A stretch of 26,012 bases of DNA, taken from positions 1-26,012 of the forward strand of contig DATKZC010000020.1 in NCBI GenBank assembly GCA_035528175.1. Reading direction: 5' to 3'. The notes below the pieces were generated by a model. That model saw nothing but the letters and a program-made list of their open reading frames with translations. It was not told the origin of the DNA and searched no databases. This DNA comes from JAHILA01 sp035528175. Lineage in GTDB: Bacteria; Patescibacteriota; Minisyncoccia; RBG-13-40-8-A. How positions within the stretch are numbered: the stretch's first letter is position 1; each line of letters begins with the position of its first letter. The position numbers and the translations under genes are program-made. Shown here piece by piece: positions 1 to 8,090 of this stretch.

Positions 1-3000
1 CAGAAAGCGTACCATAATCAATAATGTCTTCAAGCAATATCCGTAAGAAATCTTTATGGGGCATTACATCTTCATGCTGAACAGTATTTATTAAGGATTT
101 TAGATTTATAATTGCTTTTTGTTCCAAGCTCTGCTCACTAATTGGACTTACGCGATATTCTTTAAAATTTTTAACATTTTCGTATGCATCCCATGCTCGA
201 TCGGAGAAGTTCAATGATTTTTCTTCTTTCTCACAAATAATGTTGTGAAACACATCTTCAAAAGTGGTTGGAGAAATTTGGTCTTTCCCGTCTTCACTGT
301 ATTTGACACCATGAACATATAGTCGGCCTTTTTTTAAGAAAACCAGAAGTTCATTTTCGCTATATTTTTTTGCGACTTTAATTCTTGGCGGATATTTTTT
401 CAGTGCCTCAATAAGTTCTGGCTCCTCCTTTTTAATTTTTTCATAAATAGTTAATGCTTTGGTATAAAAACTTTCTTCTTCCAGTTTGTCCGGGTTTTGC
501 TGAACCTTTTCATAAAGTCCGGCTGGCGTTGGCTCTTCATCAATATCAAAAATCTTAGCATCTTCGCCCAAGGTATTGTGAATAAGAAACATCTTGTTTG
601 AAGCAATTTCTCTTGATTTAACCAACTCCGCACCTTTTTCGGTGGGGAAAAAATTTACAATATAAAGCTCTTCAAAAACTTTTTTACTGATACGATTGAT
701 ACGACCAACGCGTTGAATTACTCGTACCGGATTCCACGGAATATCATAATTGACCACCATGCCAGCACGATTAAAATTAAACCCTTCAGAAATTTTGTCA
801 GTAGACAATAAAACATCAAATTCGTTTTCTTGGCTATCGTAGGATGCGTCAAAATTTTTATTGATAGAAAATATTTTTTGCGTAGATAAATCGCCAGCTA
901 CAACGAGTAGACGTTCACCAAAATGTTTTTTTAGAATTGGCTCAAGATATTTAACAGTATCAAGATATTCAGAAAAAACAATTATTTTCCTTTTGGGATC
1001 TCCTCTGTTTGGTTTCTCCTTTAAAACTGCCTCTAAATTATTGAGCAAACAATCTGTCTTGGGATCATTTTTGACAAGATCCAATTCTTCCAAGTCTTTC
1101 AAAATTTTGTCAAAAAGTTCCAAGTCCGCCTCAATATGGGTGATGAATTCGTTTTTGTATTTAAAATCATTCAATATATAAATTTTGTGATTTTTGGGAT
1201 ATTCACCATTTTTAATCTTTTCTGAATATTCATTAAGATAGTTTTCAATTTCTTCGGGCTCTTTGTGATAAATATCGTCCATCAAATCTCTATCCAGGAT
1301 ATATTTACCCGTTTTATTTATAAATTCCTGCGCAGTTACAGTGATTTTTTTAAAGTTTTTAATACTTTGTCTAAATGAACCAAACGAGCTTTCAAATCGT
1401 TTGACCATTAAACGACGCATAAAATCATACAAGTTGCGCTGTTGCACCAATTGAAAGTTTTCTTTTTCTGTCAATTTCTCGTTTTTTATCTTTTCTTTTT
1501 CTACTTCATATTCAAATGGACGATAAATTGCTCCCTTAAACTGACCACCGTCCTCCGGATCACCAAAATATACGCTAATAATTTTGTCATAAAAGTCAGA
1601 TTGTGCCTTAGTCAATTCGAAAAACCATTCTTTTGGGTTGGCAACTTTCGATAAATTTCTTACCTCGTCCTTATAATATGGATTATTCTGCAAGTCTAAG
1701 CGGTTGCGTCGTATTGTTACCGGCTCAATTACATCTCTTATTTGTTTTGCTAAATATTTTGACCTTTGCTTTATTTTATCAAGATTTATATTTTTCTCTT
1801 CGAATAGTCCTTCATAATACGCTAAAGCCTTTTTTCTTTTGCCTTCTTCTGTGGAATTCCAATATTTTTTAATGTAACCCAGTCGATCAAACATTCCCTT
1901 AAATGCCTTAAATCTTTCAACCAGGTTATTTTCCAAAGTAATTGAGGACTTTTTGGGGGTAATAAAAAGTTTAAGCAAAGAAAGAATGTCTCCCGGCCTA
2001 TTGTTGAATGGAGTAGCCGTTAGCAAAATCACTATCTTATCTCGACAAATATTTTTCAGATATTCATAATCCTTTGTGTCTTGATTTCTGAATCTGTGTG
2101 CTTCATCAATAATGATAACTTCAATATCTTTTGTCTTTTGAACGAATTCGGCAATATTTTCTAAATCCCCCAGTGAGCGTACTTCCCAATTCGTCATGCC
2201 AAATTCTTCGGCATATTTTTTCCAACCAGAGTTTTTATTTTTATCGCCAATCAATCCTGGTGGACAAATTACAACGCCTCGCTTTTTCAACTCTTTAGCA
2301 ACCGCGCAAGCAACAATTGTTTTCCCCAACCCCACGACATCAGCAATAATCACACCATTATCCTTTTCTATAATCGCAAGAGCTTGTCTAACGGCATCTA
2401 ATTGATAACGATAAGGAATATATCCATTATCCTCTAATGTTTTAATAAGAGATTCTCCGATTTCTTTTTGCTCAAAAGAACCAAGGTAGGCCTGAAGTAC
2501 TAACACAAATGCCTCAAACGGAGTAATTTCTTTTACAAGAGTTTCGTTTTCAATAACTTCTAATAACTTCTTTTTTGTAACGTCGTTTTCTGTAATTTTA
2601 ATTGCTTCTTCCCAAAGTGAATCAAAGTATCTTTCAGTATCTTCGAAACCATAATCACTGATCTCTACATTAAATTCTTCTTGCGTAGAAAGTCCAGAAT
2701 TAGTTAAATTGCTACTTCCGGTAATAAATAGTTTATTTTTTACTTGTTCTTCTTGGAGTTTGAAAATATAGACTTTAGCGTGGTTTGGATTGTATGTTTT
2801 TCTGATAATTAGTTTATCTTCACGAATGAGTTTAATAAAATATTTCACTTGTTCATAAAAATCCTTTTTATCAAAATTCTCAGTGTTTAGAGATTTCTTT
2901 ATGGATTCAAAAAACTTATAACAACGCTCCTCGTCAGAAAGTTGTTTTTCTGGATCGCCGTACTCCAAAAGACCATAATTTGACTTATCCACATTAAGAC

Positions 3001-3175
3001 CAACAAGAACTTTAATTTTTACATTCGGATTGTCTTTCAATCCCTGATATAGTTCTCTGATTCCGGAAAAATAAAAAAAACCAACTAAAAATTTTAATTC
3101 GTCACTTTTATTTATAAGTTCTATTAAACGTTTTTTTAAATTTTCTGCGCCACTATTTGTGATAAAATTGCTCAT
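1..3175 (-). CDS. PLD-domain/SF2 DEAH helicase (3' end outside window)
   Basis: A single open frame runs from the ATG at 3175 off the left edge, giving 1058 visible residues. The N-terminus (about 1-190) resembles a phospholipase D-type nuclease fold, with an HxK motif (HAKVYIFK) near residue 130 followed by GSSNLTNSG. A superfamily-2 helicase follows: Walker A VVGLGKT near 280, DEAH near 355, TATPFNNR near 385, and motif VI QRVGRINR near 820. The C-terminal ~200 residues I do not recognise. PLD-plus-Swi2/Snf2-like helicases are known as stand-alone DNA-remodelling or nuclease enzymes and often occur in defence or mobile regions; that role here is inference. It is transcribed away from the terminase cassette. 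The in-frame stop just upstream of the ATG (TAA) excludes a longer N-terminus. Confidence 0.85.
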   Translation of the reverse strand, partial: MSNFITNSGAENLKKRLIELINKSDELKFLVGFFYFSGIRELYQGLKDNPNVKIKVLVGLNVDKSNYGLLEYGDPEKQLSDEERCYKFFESIKKSLNTENFDKKDFYEQVKYFIKLIREDKLIIRKTYNPNHAKVYIFKLQEEQVKNKLFITGSSNLTNSGLSTQEEFNVEISDYGFEDTERYFDSLWEEAIKITENDVTKKKLLEVIENETLVKEITPFEAFVLVLQAYLGSFEQKEIGESLIKTLEDNGYIPYRYQLDAVRQALAIIEKDNGVIIADVVGLGKTIVACAVAKELKKRGVVICPPGLIGDKNKNSGWKKYAEEFGMTNWEVRSLGDLENIAEFVQKTKDIEVIIIDEAHRFRNQDTKDYEYLKNICRDKIVILLTATPFNNRPGDILSLLKLFITPKKSSITLENNLVERFKAFKGMFDRLGYIKKYWNSTEEGKRKKALAYYEGLFEEKNINLDKIKQRSKYLAKQIRDVIEPVTIRRNRLDLQNNPYYKDEVRNLSKVANPKEWFFELTKAQSDFYDKIISVYFGDPEDGGQFKGAIYRPFEYEVEKEKIKNEKLTEKENFQLVQQRNLYDFMRRLMVKRFESSFGSFRQSIKNFKKITVTAQEFINKTGKYILDRDLMDDIYHKEPEEIENYLNEYSEKIKNGEYPKNHKIYILNDFKYKNEFITHIEADLELFDKILKDLEELDLVKNDPKTDCLLNNLEAVLKEKPNRGDPKRKIIVFSEYLDTVKYLEPILKKHFGERLLVVAGDLSTQKIFSINKNFDASYDSQENEFDVLLSTDKISEGFNFNRAGMVVNYDIPWNPVRVIQRVGRINRISKKVFEELYIVNFFPTEKGAELVKSREIASNKMFLIHNTLGEDAKIFDIDEEPTPAGLYEKVQQNPDKLEEESFYTKALTIYEKIKKEEPELIEALKKYPPRIKVAKKYSENELLVFLKKGRLYVHGVKYSEDGKDQISPTTFEDVFHNIICEKEEKSLNFSDRAWDAYENVKNFKEYRVSPISEQSLEQKAIINLKSLINTVQHEDVMPHKDFLRILLEDIIDYGTLS

Positions 3176-3198
3176 ATTATTACTTCTTTTTTATTCAT
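3172..3198 (-). other. Possible 8-codon leader ORF overlapping the helicase start
   Basis: ATG at 3198 opens MNKKEVII and stops at a TGA that overlaps the helicase ATG (ATGA). It is preceded by AGGA about nine bases upstream, one of the few Shine-Dalgarno-like motifs in the window. It may couple translation to the helicase, or be chance in A-rich sequence. Confidence 0.2.
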
Positions 3199-3220
3199 AA
3201 GTTTATCCTAATTCTCCTTC

Positions 3221-3249
3221 ATCCTACCACATTTTGACCCCTGAGTAAA
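3221..3249 (-). promoter_or_regulatory. Candidate promoter of the helicase gene
   Basis: On the minus strand TTTACT (3249-3244), a 17-bp spacer and TAGGAT (3226-3221) preceded by TG at the extended -10 position. Each hexamer matches consensus at four of six positions. It lies about 45 bp upstream of the helicase ATG and is divergent to the promoter at 3279. Confidence 0.4.
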
Positions 3250-3278
3250 CTTAAAATTCCCAATTTCAGGGCAAGGGC

Positions 3279-3306
3279 TTGACATTATAAATTATGAGAA
3301 TATAAT
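3279..3306 (+). promoter_or_regulatory. Near-perfect sigma-70 promoter for the leader RNA / methyltransferase-terminase cassette
   Basis: TTGACA at 3279-3284, a 16-bp spacer and TATAAT at 3301-3306: both hexamers are exact consensus. Transcription should start near 3313, about 340 bases before the first recognisable gene, so the transcript has a long untranslated leader. Confidence 0.8.
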
Positions 3307-3312
3307 AAAATT

Positions 3313-3551
3313 AGACCTTAAAATTTTAACACTGTCTGGGAACGTAAAGAAGACCCAACTTCTTGTTGCAATCTTCCTGCAAATAAAACAAGGGAAGTAA
3401 AATAAATTCTAAAAGGGTAACGTTTCCCAGTCTAGATACAGCTCTCCAGTGGTTTGGAGTAAAAATACCTTAAAAGAACTATCTAGAATACAGAAATAAA
3501 AATCCGATAATTTTTTGTCGGCATTCTGTGTTTTGGATAGTTTTTCGTTTT
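3313..3551 (+). ncRNA. Structured leader RNA of unknown class
   Basis: This region has no gene but folds extensively. CTGT plus CTGGGAACGT (3332-3345) pairs with ACGTTTCCCAG (3420-3430, one bulge) and ACAG (3438-3441), closing a domain. Inside are AAGAAG/CTTCTT (3347-3352/3359-3364) and TTGCA/TGCAA (3366-3370/3378-3382). The loop of the second hairpin (CTTCC, 3373-3377) can pair with GGAAG (3393-3397) as a pseudoknot. A CTCCA/TGGAG hairpin (3444-3459) and a long terminator-like hairpin (3478-3541) follow. I looked for tmRNA, RNase P, 6S, SRP and common riboswitch cores and recognised none. It could be an attenuator, a riboswitch or an independent small RNA. The pairings are read by eye, not computed. 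Confidence 0.6.
3478..3551 (+). terminator. Terminator-like long hairpin with U-rich tail
   Basis: ACTATC (3478-3483) pairs with GATAGT (3536-3541), and AATACAGAA (3487-3495) with TTCTGTGTT (3524-3532). An inner CCGA/TCGG pairing (3504-3507/3518-3521) closes the top. TTTTTCGTTTT follows at 3541-3551. If it terminates, the leader is a ~240-nt RNA and the downstream genes depend on read-through. Confidence 0.5.
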
Positions 3552-3651
3552 ATACAAAAGATTATTAATCAGGTCGACTTTTACCCTATCTGAAAATCAA
3601 TGAGCCAGACGATATTTTATCGGGAGATGTAATAATTAATTAATAAAAATT

Positions 3652-4983
3652 ATGCAAGACGTAAAACTTAAAATACATCAAGTTCCGATTAAGGAACTTA
3701 AACCCTCGGATTATAATCCGAGAAAATGGTCAGAGTCAGCTATTAATCAATTAAAAGAAAGTGTCGAGAAATTTGGGATGGTTGACCCAATAATTTGCAA
3801 TTCCGCATCCAACAGAAAAAACGTGGTTATTGGTGGACATTTCAGATTGAAAATCGCAAAAGATTTAGGGTTTAAAGAAGTACCGATTGTTTATCTTAAT
3901 ATTTCTGATATTGAGAAAGAAAAAGAATTAAACATTAGGCTAAATAAAAACACTGGCGAATTCGACTGGAATTTATTAGCAAATTTTGACGAAACCTTCC
4001 TCAAAGATGTTGGATTTTCAAGCGAAGAGCTTGATGAAGTTTTTGGCATTGATGAAAATCCAGAAATGTTCGATCTGAAAAAAGAGCTCAAAAAATTAAA
4101 CATTTCAAAGATTGAAATTCAAAAAAGAGATATATGGCAATTAGGAAATCATAAACTAATGTGCGGGGATTCAACTATTGAAGCAGATATTCTAAAACTG
4201 ATGAATGGCGAAAAAGCCACGATGTGTTTCACGGACGAACCCTATTTGCTCGATTATTTACACGGCAAGAAAAAGAAAGGCAAGGCAACAGAAGGATTCG
4301 GCTACAAGAGAGACAGAAGATATTTAGAAACCGAATCTCTTCCTCCCGACTTCATGACCAAATGGATGGCGAACATAAATAGAATTCAAAAAGAAGATTT
4401 TACTATAATCTCTTTTGAAAATTGGAAAAATTTACCTCTAATGTGGCAAGAAATGTCTAAATATTGGAAGATTAGAAACCTAATTATCTGGCATACCCCT
4501 AATAGGGTCCAAGGATTCGCAGCGCGATATAAATTCTTCAATAAATACGATATAGCGCTTCTTGGATCTTCTGGTAAATCAAATCTTAATTTAGAAGCAG
4601 AAGATGAATTATTAGATAATGAGTATGGAGCTGCGCTTTATGCTACTTCCGGGAAGCCACACTTTGAGAATTACACAAAAGGAAAGAAAATCTGTCCAAC
4701 CGATTTTATTGAATTCAGAACTGCTGACGAAAAATCATCTGGCCAAGGAATAATATTCGGCACAAAACCATTAGAAATTCTCATTCCCTATATAAAGGTT
4801 TTAACTAAAAGGGATGATTTAATCGTTGAGCCATTCGGCGGAAGTGGGTCGACACTTATCGCTGCAGAAAAAATGCAACGAAGATGTTACCTAATGGAAA
4901 AATCGCCGGTGTACTGCGAGGTAATAAAACATCGATGGGAAAAATTAACAGGCCTAAAGGCTAAAAAAAACTATGAAAAATAA
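3652..4983 (+). CDS. ParB-like N-terminal domain / DNA methyltransferase, phage type
   Basis: 443 residues. Residues 10-135 form a ParB/sulfiredoxin-like domain (LKPSDYNPRKW, then IGGHFRLKIA at 60-69), common at the N-terminus of phage methyltransferases. The C-terminal part is a beta-class N6-adenine/N4-cytosine methyltransferase. The catalytic motif near 195 reads DEPY where the family has DPPY, and the AdoMet-binding motif EPFGGSGST is at 393-401. The segment FGTKPLEILIPYIKVL before it is typical. It probably methylates phage or host DNA. No restriction partner is adjacent. It is the first gene of the cassette; its end overlaps the terminase small subunit by 11 bases. The start is the first ATG after an in-frame stop at 3637; there is no good ribosome-binding site (GGGAG lies 25 bases away). 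The E in the catalytic motif is unusual and activity is not assured. Confidence 0.85.
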   Translation: MQDVKLKIHQVPIKELKPSDYNPRKWSESAINQLKESVEKFGMVDPIICNSASNRKNVVIGGHFRLKIAKDLGFKEVPIVYLNISDIEKEKELNIRLNKNTGEFDWNLLANFDETFLKDVGFSSEELDEVFGIDENPEMFDLKKELKKLNISKIEIQKRDIWQLGNHKLMCGDSTIEADILKLMNGEKATMCFTDEPYLLDYLHGKKKKGKATEGFGYKRDRRYLETESLPPDFMTKWMANINRIQKEDFTIISFENWKNLPLMWQEMSKYWKIRNLIIWHTPNRVQGFAARYKFFNKYDIALLGSSGKSNLNLEAEDELLDNEYGAALYATSGKPHFENYTKGKKICPTDFIEFRTADEKSSGQGIIFGTKPLEILIPYIKVLTKRDDLIVEPFGGSGSTLIAAEKMQRRCYLMEKSPVYCEVIKHRWEKLTGLKAKKNYEK

Positions 4984-5347
4984 AGCAAAAAAAATTGACG
5001 AACGTCAGGAAAAACAAAAAGGGATATTGCTTGAACAACTAAAAAAAGCCCCCATTATAAAAGTGGCATGCGAAAGAGTTAGCGTAAGCCGGGCTACTTT
5101 TTACCGCTGGCAAGAAGAAGACGATGAATTCCGAAAAGCAATTGATATAGCGACCATAGAGGGAAAATTATTAATAAATGACATGAGCGAGTTCCAACTT
5201 CTTTCTCTAATTCAAGAAAAAAGCCCTTCTGCTATCAGATACTGGCTGGAAAATCACCACCCTGATTATATGAAGAAGGGTAAACTTGAAGAAAGAGAAA
5301 ATTTATCAACTCCCAGTGTCATTATCTTGGAAAAATATGAAGACTAG
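4973..5347 (+). CDS. Terminase small subunit-like HTH protein
   Basis: 124 residues, lysine-rich at the N-terminus. Residues 15-60 contain a helix-turn-helix: ILLEQLKKAPIIKVACERV then VSRATFYRWQEEDDEFRKAI. This pattern is typical of phage terminase small subunits of the phBC6A51 type, which recognise DNA at the packaging site and recruit the large subunit. The SPSAIRYWLENHHPDYM segment (about 84-100) is also common in that family. The assignment rests on this pattern and on position: the start overlaps the methyltransferase by 11 bases and the end overlaps terL by 11 bases, implying translational coupling. A plain transcriptional regulator is the alternative. Confidence 0.75.
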   Translation: MKNKAKKIDERQEKQKGILLEQLKKAPIIKVACERVSVSRATFYRWQEEDDEFRKAIDIATIEGKLLINDMSEFQLLSLIQEKSPSAIRYWLENHHPDYMKKGKLEERENLSTPSVIILEKYED

Positions 5348-6725
5348 TAAACAAAATAAAATAACAATCAATGAACTGTGCCATTTTACGGCAAAACAAA
5401 AAGAAGCCAGCAGAGCGGTAAAAGAATATAGATTTGTATTATTCGGAGGCGCTATGGGTGGCGGAAAATCATATTTCCTCCGCTGGAAATTGCTCCGTAT
5501 GCTTTTAGCATTTAATGCTAGAGGAATAAAACATGTAATTGTCGGATTATTCTGTGAAGATTACCCTTCTCTAAATGATAGACACCTTTCAAAGGTAAGA
5601 TTTGAATTCCCTAGTTGGCTTGGAGACTATAATCTAAGTGAGCACAACTTTATCTTAAAAGAAAGATGGGGCGGAGGCACACTTGCTTTCAGAAATCTTG
5701 ATGATGTTTCAAAATACCAATCATCAGAATTTGCTGTTATTGCTATTGACGAACTTACAAGAAATAAAGAAGAAGTATTTGATGTTTTACGTACGCGACT
5801 TCGTTGGCCGGGGATAGAAGATACTCGGTTTATAACTGCTAGTAATCCTGGCGGAATTGGACACGAATGGGTCAAAAAAAGATGGATTGACGGGGTACAT
5901 TATTCAAATGAAAAAGAACCAAACCAATTTGTTTATATCCCTGCTCTACTTAAAGATAATTCATATATTGACCCATCTTATCTATTACAGATACAAAGCA
6001 TACCTGACGAAAAAAAGAGAAACGCTTATTTAAAAGGTAATTGGGATATTTTTGAAGGGCAATATTTCAGCGAATGGGATAAAGAAAAACATGTGGTTGA
6101 ACCATTTTCAATTCCCGATTCTTGGTTTCGCTTTAGGTCTATTGACGTAAGCGGGAGATCTGGCATTACTTCCTGCCATTGGTACGCCTTAGACCATGGT
6201 GGTAACGTCTGGGTATACAGAGAACATTACGCAACTGGTTTAGACTCTGATCAGCACGCTAAAAGAATCAACGAACTAAGCGAGGGTGAAGAATATAAAT
6301 ATACCGTATACGATAGTTCTGCTGATTCTAAACTTGGCCTACCAGAAACTACAGCCGAAGTCTATTTCCGCAACGGGGTTTCACTGAATATTCCATCAAG
6401 TAAAAGCCGGGTCATGGGCTGGGATACTGTTCACCGATACCTACGTTGGGATGAAAGGACCGAACCAAAACTAAAAATCTTCAACAATTGTGTAAGTATG
6501 ATTAGAACAATTCCCGCACTTATTCATGACAAAATTAATCTCGATGATGTTGATATGAACGGAGAATCTCATGCGGCCGACGATTTACGTTATTTCTTAC
6601 AAACCCTAAGAGATAATAAAACACCAAGGCCATTGACCCTAGTGCAAAAAAGGATAGTAGAAATAAGAATAGCTGCAGGAGATGAAAATCCTTACGAGGG
6701 GTTATTTCCCGACGAAACCCAATAA
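5337..6725 (+). CDS. terL: Phage terminase large subunit
   Basis: 462 residues from the ATG at 5337. An ATG at 5286 would add 17 residues inside the upstream gene and is less likely. The ATPase domain has Walker A GGAMGGGKS at 37-45 and Walker B AVIAIDE at about 133-139. The C-terminal RNase H-like nuclease domain begins near FRSIDVSG (D270), continues with YTVYDSSAD (about 322-330) and ends with HAADDLRY (D415/D416), giving the expected acidic triad. Length and architecture match an intact packaging motor ATPase/nuclease. It normally cuts concatemeric phage DNA and pumps it into a prohead through a portal, yet no portal or capsid gene follows. The gene ends 15 bases from a convergent minus-strand gene. 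It appears intact, so either decay is recent or the protein is retained for another purpose. Confidence 0.92.
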   Translation: MKTSKQNKITINELCHFTAKQKEASRAVKEYRFVLFGGAMGGGKSYFLRWKLLRMLLAFNARGIKHVIVGLFCEDYPSLNDRHLSKVRFEFPSWLGDYNLSEHNFILKERWGGGTLAFRNLDDVSKYQSSEFAVIAIDELTRNKEEVFDVLRTRLRWPGIEDTRFITASNPGGIGHEWVKKRWIDGVHYSNEKEPNQFVYIPALLKDNSYIDPSYLLQIQSIPDEKKRNAYLKGNWDIFEGQYFSEWDKEKHVVEPFSIPDSWFRFRSIDVSGRSGITSCHWYALDHGGNVWVYREHYATGLDSDQHAKRINELSEGEEYKYTVYDSSADSKLGLPETTAEVYFRNGVSLNIPSSKSRVMGWDTVHRYLRWDERTEPKLKIFNNCVSMIRTIPALIHDKINLDDVDMNGESHAADDLRYFLQTLRDNKTPRPLTLVQKRIVEIRIAAGDENPYEGLFPDETQ

Positions 6726-6740
6726 AAATTACCAAGTGAT

Positions 6741-6929
6741 TTATTTAGACTGCTCTAATTCCTGATTGATATGTTCCAGTGTTTTAATTTGGGCCTGTAA
6801 TAGGTCTATTTCAGATTGCCTGGCCTGATAAGTCTTCATCTGGGTGTAAAAATAACCACCTACCACAATCAAAATAGCAAATATCGCAATGGCCAAAAAA
6901 ATTACCAATAACTTCTTTTGATTTTTCAT
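6741..6929 (-). CDS. Small membrane protein with coiled-coil tail, unknown function
   Basis: 62 residues. After MKNQKK there is one hydrophobic segment (about 7-29) and then a polar helical tail with heptad spacing (SEIDLLQAQIKTLEHINQEL), suggesting a membrane-anchored coiled coil. It starts four bases after the CPBP protease stop, so it is probably co-transcribed and may be its partner. No family recognised. No Shine-Dalgarno motif is seen. Confidence 0.6.
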   Translation of the reverse strand: MKNQKKLLVIFLAIAIFAILIVVGGYFYTQMKTYQARQSEIDLLQAQIKTLEHINQELEQSK

Positions 6930-6933
6930 ATAT

Positions 6934-7599
6934 TTAATATATAAAGATTACCAGAATTAAATTATAAAGAAAATGTGTCCCAATAGTATAATAGATTGAT
7001 TTTGTTTTTTGGTAAATATATCCGAATAGCATTCCCAAAACAAACAATACAAATAAGCTCACGATGAGACCCGGAAAGATTGAAGCTGATGACGCGGAAG
7101 GTGAAACAAATTCTTTGGCAAATAATAACTTTGGAACATGTATCAAAGCAAATAAAATAGCTGGAAAGACTATTTCATAGGTTTCATCAAATATTTTCTC
7201 AAGCTTGGTTTGTAAAAGACCTCTATGGAATATTTCCTCGGATATTGGTGCTAAAAATATCGTTGCGAGAAATGGAAAAGAAAAATCAAAAACCAAACTT
7301 ACGTGCTTATAAGACAGAAGGGCACGAAGGTATGTTCCGCCAATCATAACAACTAAAATAACAATTAAAAATGCGATTCCTTGTTGAATATTTCCCTTTT
7401 TAAATCCCAAGTTTCCAAGGGTTTCCTTTTTAGAAAGAATAAGAATTAAGGGAAAAATAAGTAAAGCCAAATGATAAAAAGCCGAGAGAAGTTCATATTT
7501 TCTTGTCAGGGCGAGCAAAATTCCATAAATAATTAGAATTACTGCCCAATAAATTAGGATATACTTAATATCAAATAATTTTTTTATTTTTTCTCTCAT
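6934..7599 (-). CDS. CPBP-family intramembrane metalloprotease
   Basis: 221 residues with about seven hydrophobic segments. All three family motifs are present: EEIFHR at 121-126 (EExxxR), FALIH at 150-154 (FxxxH) and HFLYN at 209-213 (HxxxN). CPBP (Abi/CAAX-protease-like) enzymes cleave within membranes. In bacteria they process peptides, confer bacteriocin immunity or act in stress responses; the substrate here is unknown. It sits between a nuclease-like gene (7-bp gap) and a small membrane protein (4-bp gap), so the three probably form one transcript. Confidence 0.88.
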   Translation of the reverse strand: MREKIKKLFDIKYILIYWAVILIIYGILLALTRKYELLSAFYHLALLIFPLILILSKKETLGNLGFKKGNIQQGIAFLIVILVVMIGGTYLRALLSYKHVSLVFDFSFPFLATIFLAPISEEIFHRGLLQTKLEKIFDETYEIVFPAILFALIHVPKLLFAKEFVSPSASSASIFPGLIVSLFVLFVLGMLFGYIYQKTKSIYYTIGTHFLYNLILVIFIY

Positions 7600-7606
7600 A
7601 TTTTTA

Positions 7607-8083
7607 TTAATTTTTTATTAACCAAGGTTCAAATTTCTTGATTCTAGGATTTTTATAATATTCTCTAATATTTTCTTCGGTCATTTTCCACTGACAAGTT
7701 TTTCCTTTAAGAGACAACCCTTTAAACTCCTTAAGAGGAAGAAGAAAAACAACCAGTCTATCTACGATATCTGCAGCTATTGCAAAATATGGATGGCACT
7801 TAAAATCTTTACAAGACTTAGATGCCTTTTCTAAATTGTCTTTACTAATCATAATAGTGTCCTCTCTCGTCTTAGGAGTCCTGCTTCGACCCTTCACGGA
7901 TATGCCCATAATTTCTTTTGTGCCGGGATCTCTTGCAATAATATCAATCCCAATATGATCTGCTCTTACGCATTCAAAACCATTCAAAGATAGCAGATAT
8001 AATACTAAGTATTCGCAAAAATTTCCAGTAATTTTTTCGTGATTAGAACTTCTCGGCATAATTTTAGAATTTGCTTTCCTCAT
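7607..8083 (-). CDS. PD-(D/E)XK nuclease-like protein
   Basis: 158 residues from 8083, or 150 from the ATG at 8059; neither start has a well-placed ribosome-binding site. Residues 20-64 fit the PD-(D/E)XK core: GNFCEYLVLYLLSLNGFE (E24), GIDIIARD (D47), then ISVKGRSR (K64). The usual E or Q before VK is S, so catalysis is uncertain. The layout resembles Holliday-resolvase-like and intron-associated endonucleases of this fold. It is the first gene after a folded leader RNA (8091-8223) and heads the group with the CPBP protease. It could be a restriction, repair or mobile-element nuclease. Confidence 0.6.
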   Translation of the reverse strand: MRKANSKIMPRSSNHEKITGNFCEYLVLYLLSLNGFECVRADHIGIDIIARDPGTKEIMGISVKGRSRTPKTREDTIMISKDNLEKASKSCKDFKCHPYFAIAADIVDRLVVFLLPLKEFKGLSLKGKTCQWKMTEENIREYYKNPRIKKFEPWLIKN

Positions 8084-8090
8084 AATTTTT

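Noticed and set aside
3313..3551. tmRNA, RNase P RNA, 6S or SRP RNA
   Set aside because: I did not find the conserved cores of these RNAs (tRNA-like ends, the RNase P GAGGAAAGTCC-type core, or the SRP loop).
3600..3632. Ten-codon ORF (MSQTIFYREM) before the methyltransferase
   Set aside because: No initiation signal, and it falls in a small hairpin (CGATA/TATCG); too short to support.
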